NCBI GenBank assembly: GCA_002340925.1
Contig: DDMR01000037.1
Location: 1-30,503, forward strand
Origin: Actinobacteria bacterium UBA2541
Lineage (GTDB): Bacteria; Actinomycetota; Actinomycetes; Nanopelagicales; Nanopelagicaceae
Direction: 5' to 3'
DNA: 30,503 nucleotides
Made by a program: the position numbers and the translations under genes. Shown here piece by piece: positions 1 through 9,441 of this stretch; position 1 is the stretch's first letter; each line of letters opens with the position of its first letter. The notes under the pieces are model-generated. The model was not told the DNA's origin and searched no databases. It saw only the letters and a list, made by a program, of their open reading frames with translations.

Positions 1-273
1 CCGACTTTCCTTTATGAAGCAATTTGGTGCTTCTTTGTTGCGGCACTAATCATGAGAGTGAAGTTTTTCAAAAACTTTTTTAAAACTGGGACGGTATTCA
101 TTTTCTATGTTCTGGCATATTCACTTGGGCGCTTCTTCATAGAAGCGATTCGAATTGATGAAGCCAATTTGATATTTGGAATCCGACTAAATATGTGGGT
201 AGCTGGAATGCTGTTTTTTGGAGCACTGACCCTTTTTCTTAGAAGAATTTCAGGAAATACCCAAAAGTCCTAG
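1..273 (+). CDS. lgt: Prolipoprotein diacylglyceryl transferase, C-terminal part (5' end outside window)
   Basis: Integral membrane enzyme that transfers diacylglycerol from phosphatidylglycerol to the lipobox cysteine of prolipoproteins, the first step of lipoprotein maturation. The reading frame is open from base 1 and gives 90 residues. It starts with the PTFLYEA segment, matching the conserved P-x-x-LYE motif of Lgt, and continues into a hydrophobic stretch with YSLGRFFIEAIRID, matching the family's R-F-x-x-E-x-x-R-x-D signature. A last membrane segment (about residues 65-80) and a short basic tail follow. The internal ATG at 52 is not the start, because the Lgt motif lies upstream of it. 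Lgt directly follows the trp genes in many actinobacteria, so trpA may lie just outside. Its product is needed for lipoproteins such as the LivK encoded here. Confidence 0.9.
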   Translation, partial: PTFLYEAIWCFFVAALIMRVKFFKNFFKTGTVFIFYVLAYSLGRFFIEAIRIDEANLIFGIRLNMWVAGMLFFGALTLFLRRISGNTQKS

Positions 274-283
274 AGGCAAGAGA

Positions 284-289
284 TATGGT
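284..289 (+). promoter_or_regulatory. Candidate -10 box (TATGGT) for leaderless transcription of the VIT-family gene
   Basis: TATGGT fits the actinobacterial TANNNT -10 pattern and ends exactly 6 nt before the ATG at 296, so transcription would begin at or next to the start codon. No good Shine-Dalgarno sequence lies at normal distance from that ATG. No clear -35 box is seen. Confidence 0.35.
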
Positions 290-295
290 TAGTCC

Positions 296-1003
296 ATGGC
301 TTTAGAAGATGTTTATCGCAGGAATGCTAATCATAAAACCCATCGTGCTGGGTGGTTACGAGCTGCAGTTCTTGGCGCAAACGACGGTCTGGTTTCAACT
401 GCAAGCTTGATGATTGGTGTCTCGGCCGCGCGTGCAGATAATTTTCTAGTCACAGCTGGTGCTGCTGGGATTGCTGCCGGCGCAATGTCTATGGCGGTTG
501 GTGAATACATCTCTGTTAGATCACAGAACGATATTGAAGAGTCAGATCGGTTGTTGGAGATGGAACACCTTGCAGTAGATCCGGCTGGTGAATTAGAAGA
601 GTTAATTGAAATTTATATGAACCGTGGTCTCAATCGAAAATTAGCAACCGAGGTTGCGAAAGCTATGACTGAAAGAGATGCTCTTGAAGCGCATCTTCGT
701 GATGAACTTGGACAGTTTCCACATACTAAAGCGCGCCCAGTTCAGGCATCGATAGCTTCTGCCCTAAGTTTCACGGCCGGTGGACTTATTCCATTTGCTG
801 GCGCACTCGCACCAACCTTGGGCACGAAGGTCCTAAGCATTATTGGCTTTACCGTCGCTGGACTTATCGGAACTGGGGTTTTAAGCGCTCGGATAGCAGG
901 CTCTTCTTACCTCAAAACTACGATTCGCATCTTGATTGGTGGCTCTCTAGGCATGGCAATCACCGCGGGAATTGGCTCTCTGGTCCACCTTACAGGTATC
1001 TAA
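296..1003 (+). CDS. VIT1/CCC1-family membrane metal (iron/manganese) transporter
   Basis: Predicted 235-residue inner-membrane protein of the VIT1/CCC1 family, which moves Fe2+ or Mn2+ across membranes. The first helix has the family signature GANDGLVSTASLMIGV (about residues 27-42), and the second has GAMSMAVGEYISVRSQND (about 61-79). A soluble Glu-rich middle section (about 80-140) resembles the metal-binding domain between TM2 and TM3 of plant VIT1. Three more hydrophobic segments follow (about 150-232), including SFTAGGLIPF, giving the usual five membrane helices. Length is typical. The start ATG at 296 is preceded by a -10-like hexamer rather than a ribosome site. It sits between lgt and gltB in an otherwise conserved neighbourhood. 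Substrate cannot be told from sequence; detoxifying efflux or intracellular homeostasis are both possible. Confidence 0.88.
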   Translation: MALEDVYRRNANHKTHRAGWLRAAVLGANDGLVSTASLMIGVSAARADNFLVTAGAAGIAAGAMSMAVGEYISVRSQNDIEESDRLLEMEHLAVDPAGELEELIEIYMNRGLNRKLATEVAKAMTERDALEAHLRDELGQFPHTKARPVQASIASALSFTAGGLIPFAGALAPTLGTKVLSIIGFTVAGLIGTGVLSARIAGSSYLKTTIRILIGGSLGMAITAGIGSLVHLTGI

Positions 1004-1007
1004 ATTC

Positions 1008-1013
1008 TATAAT
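1008..1013 (+). promoter_or_regulatory. Candidate -10 box (TATAAT) for the gltBD operon
   Basis: A perfect TATAAT lies just after the stop of the VIT-family gene. It would place the transcript start near 1020 and give gltB a leader of about 90 nt. No convincing -35 hexamer is present 16-18 nt upstream, so this is only a candidate. The 108-nt gap to gltB is one of the larger spacers in the window. Confidence 0.35.
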
Positions 1014-1111
1014 TCGGGGAGCGATTGCTATCCTTCACCTGTAATATTTAGTCGTTAAATCCTTTGGGCCATTGTCGTCCCGAATCACCTCATAATTTTT
1101 TGGGAGTTTTC

Positions 1112-4100
1112 GTGACTTTATTTTCAACGGTGCCATCGGCACAGGGTTTATATGACCCAACTCAAGAGCGCGACTCTTGTGGTGTTGCTATGGTCGCAAC
1201 GTTAACTAAAAAAGCTACCCACGAAATTGTCTCTCAAGGTTTAACCGCGCTTCGAAACATGGAGCACCGTGGTGCAACCGGAGCCGAACCAGATAGCGGC
1301 GATGGCGCCGGAATTTTGATTTGTATTCCAGATGCGTTCTATCGCGAAGTTATTGATTTCAAATTGCCAGAGGCTGGCAAGTATGCGACCGGCATAATTT
1401 TCATTGATAAGTCATTTTCAGATCGTGCGGCCATCGAAGCAATTGCGCATGAAGAAGGACTACAAGTTCTTGGATGGCGTGATCTCCCAATCGATGCCAA
1501 ATCAATTGGTAAAACCGCGCTATCTGTAATGCCTAAATTTGAGCAGATTTTTGTCGCGGGTATCAATAGTGAGTTTGATTTAGATTTAGAGCGATTAGCG
1601 TTCTGCTTTAGAAAGCGAATAGAGCACCGCTTCCCACTTTATGTTCCTTCACTCTCGGTAAGAACAATTGTCTATAAGGGAATGCTTACAACCGGGCAAC
1701 TTGAGGAATTCTTCCCAGATTTATCTGATGATCGCGTTGTTTCAACACTTGCTCTGGTTCATTCCAGATTCTCAACAAATACCTTCCCTTCCTGGCCGCT
1801 TGCACATCCATATCGATTCATCGCACATAACGGTGAGATAAATACAGTTCGTGGAAACCGCAACTGGATGCGAGCACGTGAGTCTCTGTTGGCTAGTGAA
1901 ATAATTCCGGGAGATTTGAATCGATTATTTCCAATTGTCGATGACTCAAGTAGCGACTCTGGTTCTTTTGATGAAGTTCTAGAACTCCTTTATCTGGGCG
2001 GTCGTTCACTTCCGCATTCAGTTTTGATGATGATTCCTGAAGCATGGGAGAACCATGCAACGATGCCGCAGTCCCGAAAAGATTTCTATGCCTTCCACTC
2101 AAGCATTATGGAACCTTGGGATGGACCTGCTTGCATCACATTCACAGATGGTAGACAAATCGGCGCAGTTCTAGATCGCAATGGATTACGTCCATCTCGT
2201 TACTGGATAACTAAATCTGGCTTAGTAGTTCTTGCTAGTGAATTTGGTGTTCTGGATTTTGAACCAGAAGAAATTGAGAGCAAGGGCAGATTGAAGCCAG
2301 GACGTATGTTCTTGGTTGATACCGAGGCTGGTCGAATCATTGAAGATGACGAGATTAAAGATTCGCTTGCAAACGCTGCTCCATATGGCGAATGGTTGCA
2401 TGCCGGACTTGTGCGCCTCGAAGATTTACCTTCTCGTGAACATATTGTTTATCCGCACTCTTCAGTTCTGAGACGCCAACGTGCATTCGGATATACCGAA
2501 GAAGAGATCAGAATTATTTTGACACCAATGGCTAAATCTGGCGGCGAGGCGCTTGGATCGATGGGATCAGATTCACCGATTGCTGCGCTATCTGCAAAGC
2601 CAAGACTTCTTTACGATTATTTCTCACAGCTATTTGCACAAGTTACCAACCCGCCACTGGATGCAATTCGAGAAGAATTAGTTACTAGTTTATCGAGCAC
2701 CGTGGGTCCAGAGTTTAATCTTCTTGTTCCAGGACCAGCTTCATGTCGTCAAATCGCTCTCGATTTTCCAGTGATTGATAATGACGAACTCGCAAAGTTG
2801 ATTCACGTTAATGCAGATGGAAACCATCCAGGCTTTGCAGCGCATGTTGTTCGCGGCCTCTTTCCAGTGCAAGGTGGGGGCGAGGCGCTAGCCAATCGAA
2901 TCACCGAGATTCGTCAAGAAGTTTCCCAAGCAATCAAAGATGGTGCGCACATAATTGTGCTGTCAGATCGTGATGGCGATGCCGAAGATGCACCAATCCC
3001 ATCGCTTCTATTGACTGCCGCGGTTCATCATCATTTAATCCGCGAGAAAACCCGCACCAAGGTTGGTCTAGTTGTTGAATCTGGGGAAGTGCGCGAAGTT
3101 CACCATGTTGCACTTCTTGTCGGCTTCGGAGCAGCAGCGATTAATCCTTATCTTGCAATGGAGTCAGCCGAAGATTTAGTTCGTCAGGGTGTTATCACTG
3201 GAATTACCCCAGAGAAAGCTGTTGCGAATTTAATTAAGTCACTTGGCAAAGGTGTTCTAAAAGTTATGTCAAAGATGGGCATTTCGACAATAGCTTCATA
3301 TACCGGTGCCCAAGTATTTGAAGCCATTGGTTTATCTCGTGAAGTAGTTGATGAATATTTCGTTGGCGTGACTTCAAAACTTGGCGGCGTATCAATCGAC
3401 ATGATTGCTCAAGAAACTATAGCCCGTCATCACATCGCATATCCACCAGGGGGCGAAATTCCTGGAACAAAACGCTTGCCGATTGGTGGCGAATATCAAT
3501 GGCGACGCGAGGGCGAACCACATTTGTTCGACCCAGAAACTGTATTTGCGTTGCAACATGCAACCCGCAATAAGCGATATGACATTTTTAAGCGCTACAC
3601 CAGTCGGGTAGATGATCAATCAAAGCGATTGATGACACTTCGGGGTCTCTTTGAATTCAAAACTGGAGTACGCCCAGCCATCCCAATTGAAGAAGTTGAA
3701 TCTCGCTCAGATATCATAAAACGCTTCTCTACTGGAGCCATGTCATATGGTTCGATATCTGCAGAAGCGCACGAGACTCTTGCGATAGCCATGAATCGTC
3801 TTGGTGGTAAATCAAATACTGGCGAGGGCGGGGAAGATCCAGAACGCTACAAGCTTGAAGCGAATGGCGATTCTCGAAGATCTTCGATTAAACAGGTTGC
3901 TTCAGGTCGATTTGGAGTTACTAGCGAATATCTAGTTAATGCCGATGATATCCAAATAAAGATGGCGCAAGGAGCGAAGCCTGGCGAAGGCGGACAACTT
4001 CCTGGTGGCAAGATTTATCCATGGATTGCAAAGGTTCGTTATTCAACCCCTGGCGTTGGTTTAATTTCACCACCGCCTCATCACGATATTTATTCAATTG

Positions 4101-5632
4101 AGGATCTGGCTCAACTTATCCACGATTTAAAGAATGCGAATAAGAATGCTCGCGTTCATGTGAAGTTGGTTGCAGAAGTTGGAGTAGGAACTGTTGCGGC
4201 TGGCGTAAGCAAAGCGCATGCCGATGTGGTTCTGATCTCTGGTCACGATGGCGGAACCGGAGCATCTCCACTTACTTCGCTAAAGCATGCCGGAGCGCCT
4301 TGGGAGCTAGGTCTTGCTGAAACTCAACAGACCTTGATGCTAAATGGATTGCGTGACCGCATTGTTGTTCAGGTAGATGGCCAGATGAAAACTGGACGTG
4401 ACATTGTTATTGCAGCCCTTTTGGGTGGCGAAGAATTTGGTTTTGCTACTGCGCCACTTGTTGTATCTGGATGCGTAATGATGCGAGTTTGTCATCTAGA
4501 TACTTGCCCAGTTGGCGTCGCAACCCAGAATCCAGAATTACGCGCAAAGTTCAATGGTAAGCCGGAATTCGTGGAAACCTTCTTCGAATATATCGCAGAC
4601 GAAGTCCGTGAAATATTGGCAGAGCTCGGCTTTAGAACGCTGCAAGAAGCTATCGGGCAAGTTGAATACTTGGACACCAAGAAAGCAATTAAACATTGGA
4701 AGGCAAGTGGTCTCGACTTGGCTCCGCTGTTGCAGGCACCGGTATTCGATACTGATGCACCTCGTAGAAATTCAACTACTCAAGATCACGGCTTAGCTAA
4801 AGCACTTGATAATCAATTAATCGAACTCGCAGCTCCAGCACTCAAGTCCGGGGAATCTGTGAATATTGAAATGCCGATTAAGAATATTAACCGCACGGTT
4901 GGCACAATGTTGGGCTCTGAAATAACTCGCAAGTTTGGAGGTGCTGGCCTTCCTGATAACACTGTGAATATTTCATTCCATGGAACCGCTGGAAACTCTT
5001 TCGGAGCATTCATACCAAAGGGCCTAACTCTGCGACTTTATGGCGATGCGAATGACTATGTTGGAAAGGGCCTATCAGGTGGTCGAGTAATTGTGCGACC
5101 AGATGAGAAAGCAACTTTTGCTTCGGAATTAAATGTTATCGCTGGAAATGTAATTGGCTATGGCGCTACTTCTGGTCAGATATTTATTCGAGGCCGAGTG
5201 GGAGAGCGTTTTTGTGTGAGAAACTCTGGTGCAGTTGCAGTCGTTGAAGGAATTGGTGATCACGGTTGCGAATATATGACTGGTGGAATTGCCTTAGTTC
5301 TTGGTCGAACTGGTCGTAACTTTGCAGCCGGTATGTCTGGTGGCAGAGCATTCGTATTAGATCTTGATGCTGCGCTAGTGAATACAGAATTAGTTGATGT
5401 ATTGGCGCTGCCTGCAGATCAAGAAATTTATGTAAGAGATTTACTCTCTAACTTCGAAGCCGAAACTGGCTCAGTTGTAGCCGCACAATTGTTGAAAAAT
5501 TGGGAAGAGAGCAAGAAGCGGATCTCCATGATTATGCCACGAGATTATGCCCGAGTTCTTGCCGCAATGGATCGAGCAGAACGTGAAGGTTTACCAGTCG
5601 ACAAGGTAGTTATGGAGGCGGTCAATGGCTGA
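1112..5632 (+). CDS. gltB: Glutamate synthase (NADPH), large (alpha) subunit
   Basis: Large subunit of GOGAT: it hydrolyses glutamine and transfers the ammonia to 2-oxoglutarate, making glutamate in the cytoplasm. I place the start at GTG 1112, which has GGGAG 5 nt upstream; this gives 1506 residues, normal for the family. It puts the glutaminase nucleophile at Cys23 after a short propeptide ([12 protein letters not shown]). Order of domains: class-II glutamine amidotransferase (23 to about 430), central domain, FMN-binding synthase barrel (about 830-1230) with [18 protein letters not shown] motifs, and the 3Fe-4S cysteines C1121, C1127 and C1132 (C-x5-C-x4-C, then PVGVATQNP). A C-terminal glycine-repeat beta-helix follows. 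It overlaps gltD by 8 nt, so the subunits are probably translationally coupled. An in-frame TTG at 1064 is less likely as start because it has no ribosome site. Confidence 0.97.
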   Translation: MTLFSTVPSAQGLYDPTQERDSCGVAMVATLTKKATHEIVSQGLTALRNMEHRGATGAEPDSGDGAGILICIPDAFYREVIDFKLPEAGKYATGIIFIDKSFSDRAAIEAIAHEEGLQVLGWRDLPIDAKSIGKTALSVMPKFEQIFVAGINSEFDLDLERLAFCFRKRIEHRFPLYVPSLSVRTIVYKGMLTTGQLEEFFPDLSDDRVVSTLALVHSRFSTNTFPSWPLAHPYRFIAHNGEINTVRGNRNWMRARESLLASEIIPGDLNRLFPIVDDSSSDSGSFDEVLELLYLGGRSLPHSVLMMIPEAWENHATMPQSRKDFYAFHSSIMEPWDGPACITFTDGRQIGAVLDRNGLRPSRYWITKSGLVVLASEFGVLDFEPEEIESKGRLKPGRMFLVDTEAGRIIEDDEIKDSLANAAPYGEWLHAGLVRLEDLPSREHIVYPHSSVLRRQRAFGYTEEEIRIILTPMAKSGGEALGSMGSDSPIAALSAKPRLLYDYFSQLFAQVTNPPLDAIREELVTSLSSTVGPEFNLLVPGPASCRQIALDFPVIDNDELAKLIHVNADGNHPGFAAHVVRGLFPVQGGGEALANRITEIRQEVSQAIKDGAHIIVLSDRDGDAEDAPIPSLLLTAAVHHHLIREKTRTKVGLVVESGEVREVHHVALLVGFGAAAINPYLAMESAEDLVRQGVITGITPEKAVANLIKSLGKGVLKVMSKMGISTIASYTGAQVFEAIGLSREVVDEYFVGVTSKLGGVSIDMIAQETIARHHIAYPPGGEIPGTKRLPIGGEYQWRREGEPHLFDPETVFALQHATRNKRYDIFKRYTSRVDDQSKRLMTLRGLFEFKTGVRPAIPIEEVESRSDIIKRFSTGAMSYGSISAEAHETLAIAMNRLGGKSNTGEGGEDPERYKLEANGDSRRSSIKQVASGRFGVTSEYLVNADDIQIKMAQGAKPGEGGQLPGGKIYPWIAKVRYSTPGVGLISPPPHHDIYSIEDLAQLIHDLKNANKNARVHVKLVAEVGVGTVAAGVSKAHADVVLISGHDGGTGASPLTSLKHAGAPWELGLAETQQTLMLNGLRDRIVVQVDGQMKTGRDIVIAALLGGEEFGFATAPLVVSGCVMMRVCHLDTCPVGVATQNPELRAKFNGKPEFVETFFEYIADEVREILAELGFRTLQEAIGQVEYLDTKKAIKHWKASGLDLAPLLQAPVFDTDAPRRNSTTQDHGLAKALDNQLIELAAPALKSGESVNIEMPIKNINRTVGTMLGSEITRKFGGAGLPDNTVNISFHGTAGNSFGAFIPKGLTLRLYGDANDYVGKGLSGGRVIVRPDEKATFASELNVIAGNVIGYGATSGQIFIRGRVGERFCVRNSGAVAVVEGIGDHGCEYMTGGIALVLGRTGRNFAAGMSGGRAFVLDLDAALVNTELVDVLALPADQEIYVRDLLSNFEAETGSVVAAQLLKNWEESKKRISMIMPRDYARVLAAMDRAEREGLPVDKVVMEAVNG

Positions 5633-7082
5633 TCCAAAGGGATTTCTAACAACTCCAAGGGAGACACCGAAGCGCAGACCAGTCGATGTCCGAATTCTTG
5701 ATTGGAAAGAAGTTTACGAACCACAAGATTTATCTGTTCTCAAGAAGCAAGCCGGACGTTGCATGGATTGCGGAATTCCGTTCTGCCATCAAGGTTGTCC
5801 ACTTGGAAACTTGATTCCAGAGTGGAACGACTTAATCTGGCGTGGCGAAATGCGCGAAGCCATTGATCGCCTGCATGCAACCAATAACTTTCCAGAATTT
5901 ACTGGCCGTTTATGTCCAGCTCCATGCGAAACGGCATGTGTAGTCGCCATCAATGCTGATGCAGTAACAATCAAGCAGGTTGAACTTCGCACCATTGAAG
6001 AAGCATTCGCAAATGGTTCAGTTGTCCCACTTCCATCGGAACGTCTCACCGGTAAAACTGTTGCGGTTATTGGTTCGGGCCCAGCAGGTTTGGCGGCCGC
6101 GCAACAATTAACGCGTGCCGGACATACTGTGGCGGTATATGAAAGGGGCGCAAAGCCAGGTGGATTACTGCGCTACGGAATCCCAGAGTTCAAAATGGAG
6201 AAATCAATTCTTGATCGACGGATTTCACAGATGGAAGCCGAAGGCACAAGATTTAGAAGTGGAATAAATGTTGGTGTAGATATAACTGGCAGCGAACTTA
6301 AATCCAAATACGATGCAATTGTTCTTGCAGTCGGAGCAACTAACTGGCGCGATCTTCAAGTGCCTGGCCGCGAATTACAAGGCGTTCACCAAGCTATGGA
6401 GTATTTACCTTGGGGTAATGCGCAAGGACTAAACGAATTGAGTGGCGAGCCACAGATAAATGCCAAGGGAAAGCATGTGGTAATTCTTGGTGGCGGGGAC
6501 ACTGGAGCGGACTGCTTAGGAACTGCTATTCGCCAAGGCGCAGCTAGCGTTACTCAACTCGAAATTATGCCTAGACCGACTGAAGAGCGACCTTCTTCTC
6601 AACCATGGCCAACTTATCCGATGATTTATCGAGTAAGTAGTGCACATGAAGAAGCGGGCGAGCGGATGTTCGCAGCTTCAACTGAAGAGTTTCTTGGCGA
6701 TGGAAAGGGCAATCTACGTGCCATCAAATTAGTTGAAACAGAACTCATCGATGGCAAGTTCACCAAGGTCGAAGGCTCTGAAAGAGAATTGCCGGCAGAT
6801 TTAGTCTTTCTAGCACTGGGATTCGTCGGTCCAGAGAAGTCCGAACTTTTGAAGCAACTTGAAGTCGCCTTTGACGATCGTGGAAATATCATTCGTGATG
6901 ACAGTTATTCAACTGCAGTCGAAGGTGTTTATGTTGCTGGCGATGCTGGCCGTGGACAATCTCTGATTGTTTGGGCAATTGCTGAAGGTCGTAGCGCCGC
7001 TGCAGCAGTCGATGAATTCTTAGTTGGTGAAACCCAATTACCTGCACCAATCGAACCAACTGCTCGACCAATTATGGTCTAG
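5625..7082 (+). CDS. gltD: Glutamate synthase (NADPH), small (beta) subunit
   Basis: Beta subunit of GOGAT: an FAD flavoprotein that takes electrons from NADPH and passes them through 4Fe-4S centres to GltB. The ATG at 5625 has GGAGG 6 nt upstream, located inside the end of gltB. In the 485-residue product the N-terminal cysteines are C46, C49, C54 and C58 ([16 protein letters not shown]) and C97, C101 and C105, the ferredoxin-like cluster region. The FAD-binding GxGxxG is at 150-155 ([15 protein letters not shown]), the NADPH-binding GGGDTG at 289-294, and the C-terminal [18 protein letters not shown] segment completes the FAD site. Length and motifs are complete. It forms an operon with gltB; a 50-nt gap separates it from pyk. 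Confidence 0.97.
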   Translation: MADPKGFLTTPRETPKRRPVDVRILDWKEVYEPQDLSVLKKQAGRCMDCGIPFCHQGCPLGNLIPEWNDLIWRGEMREAIDRLHATNNFPEFTGRLCPAPCETACVVAINADAVTIKQVELRTIEEAFANGSVVPLPSERLTGKTVAVIGSGPAGLAAAQQLTRAGHTVAVYERGAKPGGLLRYGIPEFKMEKSILDRRISQMEAEGTRFRSGINVGVDITGSELKSKYDAIVLAVGATNWRDLQVPGRELQGVHQAMEYLPWGNAQGLNELSGEPQINAKGKHVVILGGGDTGADCLGTAIRQGAASVTQLEIMPRPTEERPSSQPWPTYPMIYRVSSAHEEAGERMFAASTEEFLGDGKGNLRAIKLVETELIDGKFTKVEGSERELPADLVFLALGFVGPEKSELLKQLEVAFDDRGNIIRDDSYSTAVEGVYVAGDAGRGQSLIVWAIAEGRSAAAAVDEFLVGETQLPAPIEPTARPIMV

Positions 7083-7132
7083 TAGATTTCTCGAAACAAT
7101 GAAGTAAATAATTAGAAAGCGGTCTCGAAAAA

Positions 7133-8575
7133 ATGCGTAGAGCAAAGATTGTTTGCACGATGGGACCAGCTGTTGAAGCACCAGGAAAAGTTGATGAGTT
7201 AATTGCTGCTGGCATGAATGTGGCGCGTCTTAATTTGTCACACGGAGGTTATCCAGAACATCAAGCCCGGCTTGATTCGGTTCGGGCAGCGGCACTTAAA
7301 GCTGGTGTAGCGGTTGCGATACTTGTTGATCTACAGGGACCAAAAATTCGCCTAGCAAGATTTGAAGATGGTCCACACCATCTCGCACGTGGCGATATTT
7401 TTACAATTACTACTGATGAAGTTCCTGGCACCAAGGAGCGGGTTGGCACGACTTATGAAGGACTTCCCGGAGATTGCAAGCCAGGTGATCGAATTCTTAT
7501 CGACGATGGAAAAGTTACGGTAGAAGTTGTTGAGGTTAAGGGTAATGATGTAATCACAAAGTGCATCGAACCGGGCGCCGTGAGCAATAACAAAGGAATC
7601 AATCTTCCGGGAGTAGCGGTTTCGGTTCCGGCACTGTCAGAGAAAGATAAGGAAGATTTACGCTGGGGACTGCGTGCAGGTGCTGATTTCATTGCGCTCT
7701 CATTTGTTCGTAGCGCAAAAGATATTAAAGATGTCCATTTGATTATGGATCAAGAGGGAATTCGTCGCCCAGTTATTGCAAAGATTGAGAAACCGCAGGC
7801 CGTTGATAACTTAGAAGAAATTATTGCTGCCTTCGACGGCATCATGGTCGCAAGAGGTGACCTCGGTGTTGAAATGCCAATCGAAGAAGTCCCACTAGTT
7901 CAGAAGCAATGCGTAATGCTGGCCCGTGAGGCAGCCAAGCCGGTAATCGTGGCAACACAAATGCTTGATTCGATGATTACAAATTCCAGGCCGACTAGAG
8001 CTGAGGCAACAGATTGCGCTAATGCGGTTCTAGATGGGGCAGATGCTCTGATGCTCTCCGGTGAAACCAGTATTGGTGAATTTGCGATTGAAGCTGTTGC
8101 AACCATGGCCCGAATCATTGAACGAACTGAAGAAGTTATGTTGGATCGAATTCCTGCTCTGCGGCATGACCCAAAAACCAAAGGTGGCGCAATCACTAAG
8201 GCCGCAACAGAGGTTGGAGCAATCATTGGGGCAAAGTATCTAGTCGCCTTCACTCAGAGCGGTGATTCCGCACGCCGGATGTCGAGACTTCGTTCTCCAA
8301 TAAATATTATGGCGTTAACCCCAACCATCGAAGTCTTTAATCAGTTGGCGCTCTCTTGGGGAATCGAGCCAAAGATTACCCAGATGGTTTCGCATACTGA
8401 TGAAATGGTTGCCCAGGTTGACCGAATTCTTATCGACTCCAATCGCGTTTCTAAGGGCGAGAGCGTCATAATCGTTGCAGGTTCGCCACCCGGAATTCCG
8501 GGTTCGACCAACGCTATGCGAGTTCACCGTGTTGGCGATGCAGTTGAAGGAATTGCTCCGGCATATCGTAAGTAG
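7133..8575 (+). CDS. pyk: Pyruvate kinase
   Basis: Final glycolytic enzyme: phosphoenolpyruvate plus ADP gives pyruvate plus ATP, in the cytoplasm. The 480-residue product begins MRRAKIVCTMGP, the usual actinobacterial N-terminus. It has the substrate-site R32/N34/S36 segment (ARLNLSHGG), VDLQGPKIRLARF (65-77), the active-site signature VIAKIEKPQAVDN with Lys217 and metal-binding Glu219, ARGDLGVEMP with Asp243, and the MLSGETSIGEF segment near 305. A C-terminal allosteric domain is present. No strong ribosome site is visible before ATG 7133. The tRNA gene follows 43 nt downstream without an obvious terminator, so read-through from pyk into the tRNA is plausible. The gap (7083-7132) shows no clear promoter. 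Confidence 0.96.
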   Translation: MRRAKIVCTMGPAVEAPGKVDELIAAGMNVARLNLSHGGYPEHQARLDSVRAAALKAGVAVAILVDLQGPKIRLARFEDGPHHLARGDIFTITTDEVPGTKERVGTTYEGLPGDCKPGDRILIDDGKVTVEVVEVKGNDVITKCIEPGAVSNNKGINLPGVAVSVPALSEKDKEDLRWGLRAGADFIALSFVRSAKDIKDVHLIMDQEGIRRPVIAKIEKPQAVDNLEEIIAAFDGIMVARGDLGVEMPIEEVPLVQKQCVMLAREAAKPVIVATQMLDSMITNSRPTRAEATDCANAVLDGADALMLSGETSIGEFAIEAVATMARIIERTEEVMLDRIPALRHDPKTKGGAITKAATEVGAIIGAKYLVAFTQSGDSARRMSRLRSPINIMALTPTIEVFNQLALSWGIEPKITQMVSHTDEMVAQVDRILIDSNRVSKGESVIIVAGSPPGIPGSTNAMRVHRVGDAVEGIAPAYRK

Positions 8576-8618
8576 TTAAAGTGGGGGAGGTAAATTAAGA
8601 AAAATTCAGGGAATAATT

Positions 8619-8691
8619 GCCTCGGTACTCCAACGGTAGAGAGGGCGGACTCAAAATCCGCACAGTGTCGGTTCAAATCCGACTCGAGGCA
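8619..8691 (+). tRNA. tRNA with anticodon CAA (tRNA-Leu by codon), short variable loop
   Basis: Folds into a full cloverleaf of 73 nt. The acceptor stem GCCTCGG pairs with TCGAGGC (7 bp, one G-U) and the discriminator is A8691. The D-stem is 3 bp (C10-G25, T11-A24, C12-G23), with C13 and A22 mismatched, and GG in the loop. The anticodon stem GCGGA/TCCGC is perfect with loop CTCAAAA, giving anticodon CAA at 8652-8654, which reads the Leu codon TTG. The variable loop is only 5 nt (ACAGT). The T-arm GTCGG/CCGAC is perfect with loop TTCAAAT. CCA is not encoded. Normal bacterial tRNA-Leu is class II with a long variable arm, so the short loop is odd; the 3-bp D-stem is, however, class-II-like. Identity is taken from the anticodon alone. 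Confidence 0.88.
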
Positions 8692-8692
8692 C

Positions 8693-9307
8693 ATGTCAAA
8701 TAATTTAAAAAATACGGCCGAAAATAGAGCAGCCAGAATTTTGGTTGCCGAAGATGAAGCCCTAATTCGTCTTGACCTAGTTGAAATGCTTACCGAGGCT
8801 GGTTACGAAGTTGTAGGCCAGGCAACTAACGGAGTTGAGGCAGTGACTCTTGCAAAGGAGTTAAAGCCAGATCTCGCGATCCTTGATGTAAAAATGCCAG
8901 AGCTTGATGGAATTTCAGCGGCCCAAGAAATAATTGAGATTTCACCAGTTTTAATGCTCACCGCATTTAGTCAGAAGGAGTTAGTGGAGCGCGCTAGGGA
9001 TGCGGGCGTGATGGCATATGTCGTAAAGCCGTTTAGCATTAGCGACTTAACTCCTGCAATAGAAATAGCTATTAGCAGGCACCTTCAGATGCGAACTTTA
9101 AAAGAGGAGGTCGCAGATTTGTATGAAAGATTGGAAACCAGAAAAATCATTGACCGGGCCAAAGGCATCTTGATGAAGGCGATGGATTTGAGTGAACCAG
9201 AAGCTTTTAGCTGGATCCAGAGGTCTGCGATGGACCGGAGGCTCTCGATGAAGGAGGTGGCTTTAGCAGTAACTGACCCTGAAAAGGCCGAAAAGTTTGA
9301 TTTCTGA
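8693..9307 (+). CDS. pdtaR: ANTAR-domain response regulator (PdtaR-like antiterminator)
   Basis: Predicted 204-residue response regulator that, when phosphorylated, would bind paired RNA hairpins and prevent transcription termination. The receiver domain spans about 15-130: acidic pocket E20/D21, phospho-acceptor Asp65 (LAILDVKMPELDG), Thr90 and Lys112 (VVKPFS). A coiled linker (about 133-150) leads to the ANTAR domain (about 145-193) with RKIIDRAKGILMKAMDLSE and the AFSWIQRSAMDRRLSMKEVA segment. Only ATG 8693 fits the start, since the receiver fold begins at residue 15 and the next start-like codon (TTG at residue 17) is inside its first strand. That ATG is 2 nt after the tRNA. The only SD-like bases (GAGG, 8686-8689) lie inside the tRNA acceptor stem. 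No cognate histidine kinase is in the window. Confidence 0.92.
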   Translation: MSNNLKNTAENRAARILVAEDEALIRLDLVEMLTEAGYEVVGQATNGVEAVTLAKELKPDLAILDVKMPELDGISAAQEIIEISPVLMLTAFSQKELVERARDAGVMAYVVKPFSISDLTPAIEIAISRHLQMRTLKEEVADLYERLETRKIIDRAKGILMKAMDLSEPEAFSWIQRSAMDRRLSMKEVALAVTDPEKAEKFDF

Positions 9308-9349
9308 AATAAATCCTGGTTTTTACTCCCTTGAAACACGCTAAATCTA

Positions 9350-9378
9350 TTTACCCAAAATTTAAATCGAGTTATGCT
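9350..9378 (+). promoter_or_regulatory. Candidate promoter of livK
   Basis: TTTACC (9350-9355), a 17-nt spacer and TATGCT (9373-9378) match four of six bases each with the -35 and -10 consensus. Transcription would start near 9385, leaving a leader of about 57 nt that contains the livK ribosome site. The gap 9308-9441 shows no other clear element; a TATACA at 9404-9409 is an alternative -10 without a good -35. Confidence 0.35.
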
Positions 9379-9441
9379 TCGGACATCCTCTTTGGACTCT
9401 AGCTATACAAGTTCAAGTAGGCACATACTGAAAGGGAAAAA

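Noticed and set aside
1064..1111. TTG start of gltB at 1064
   Set aside because: No ribosome site; GTG 1112 has GGGAG at good spacing and leaves the usual short propeptide before Cys23.
4512..4796. 94-codon + strand frame within gltB
   Set aside because: Out-of-frame overlap with the conserved 3Fe-4S and following region of GltB; no support.
9308..9441. Possible small RNA or riboswitch before livK
   Set aside because: No stable hairpin with a T tract is visible; only promoter-like elements and the livK ribosome site.
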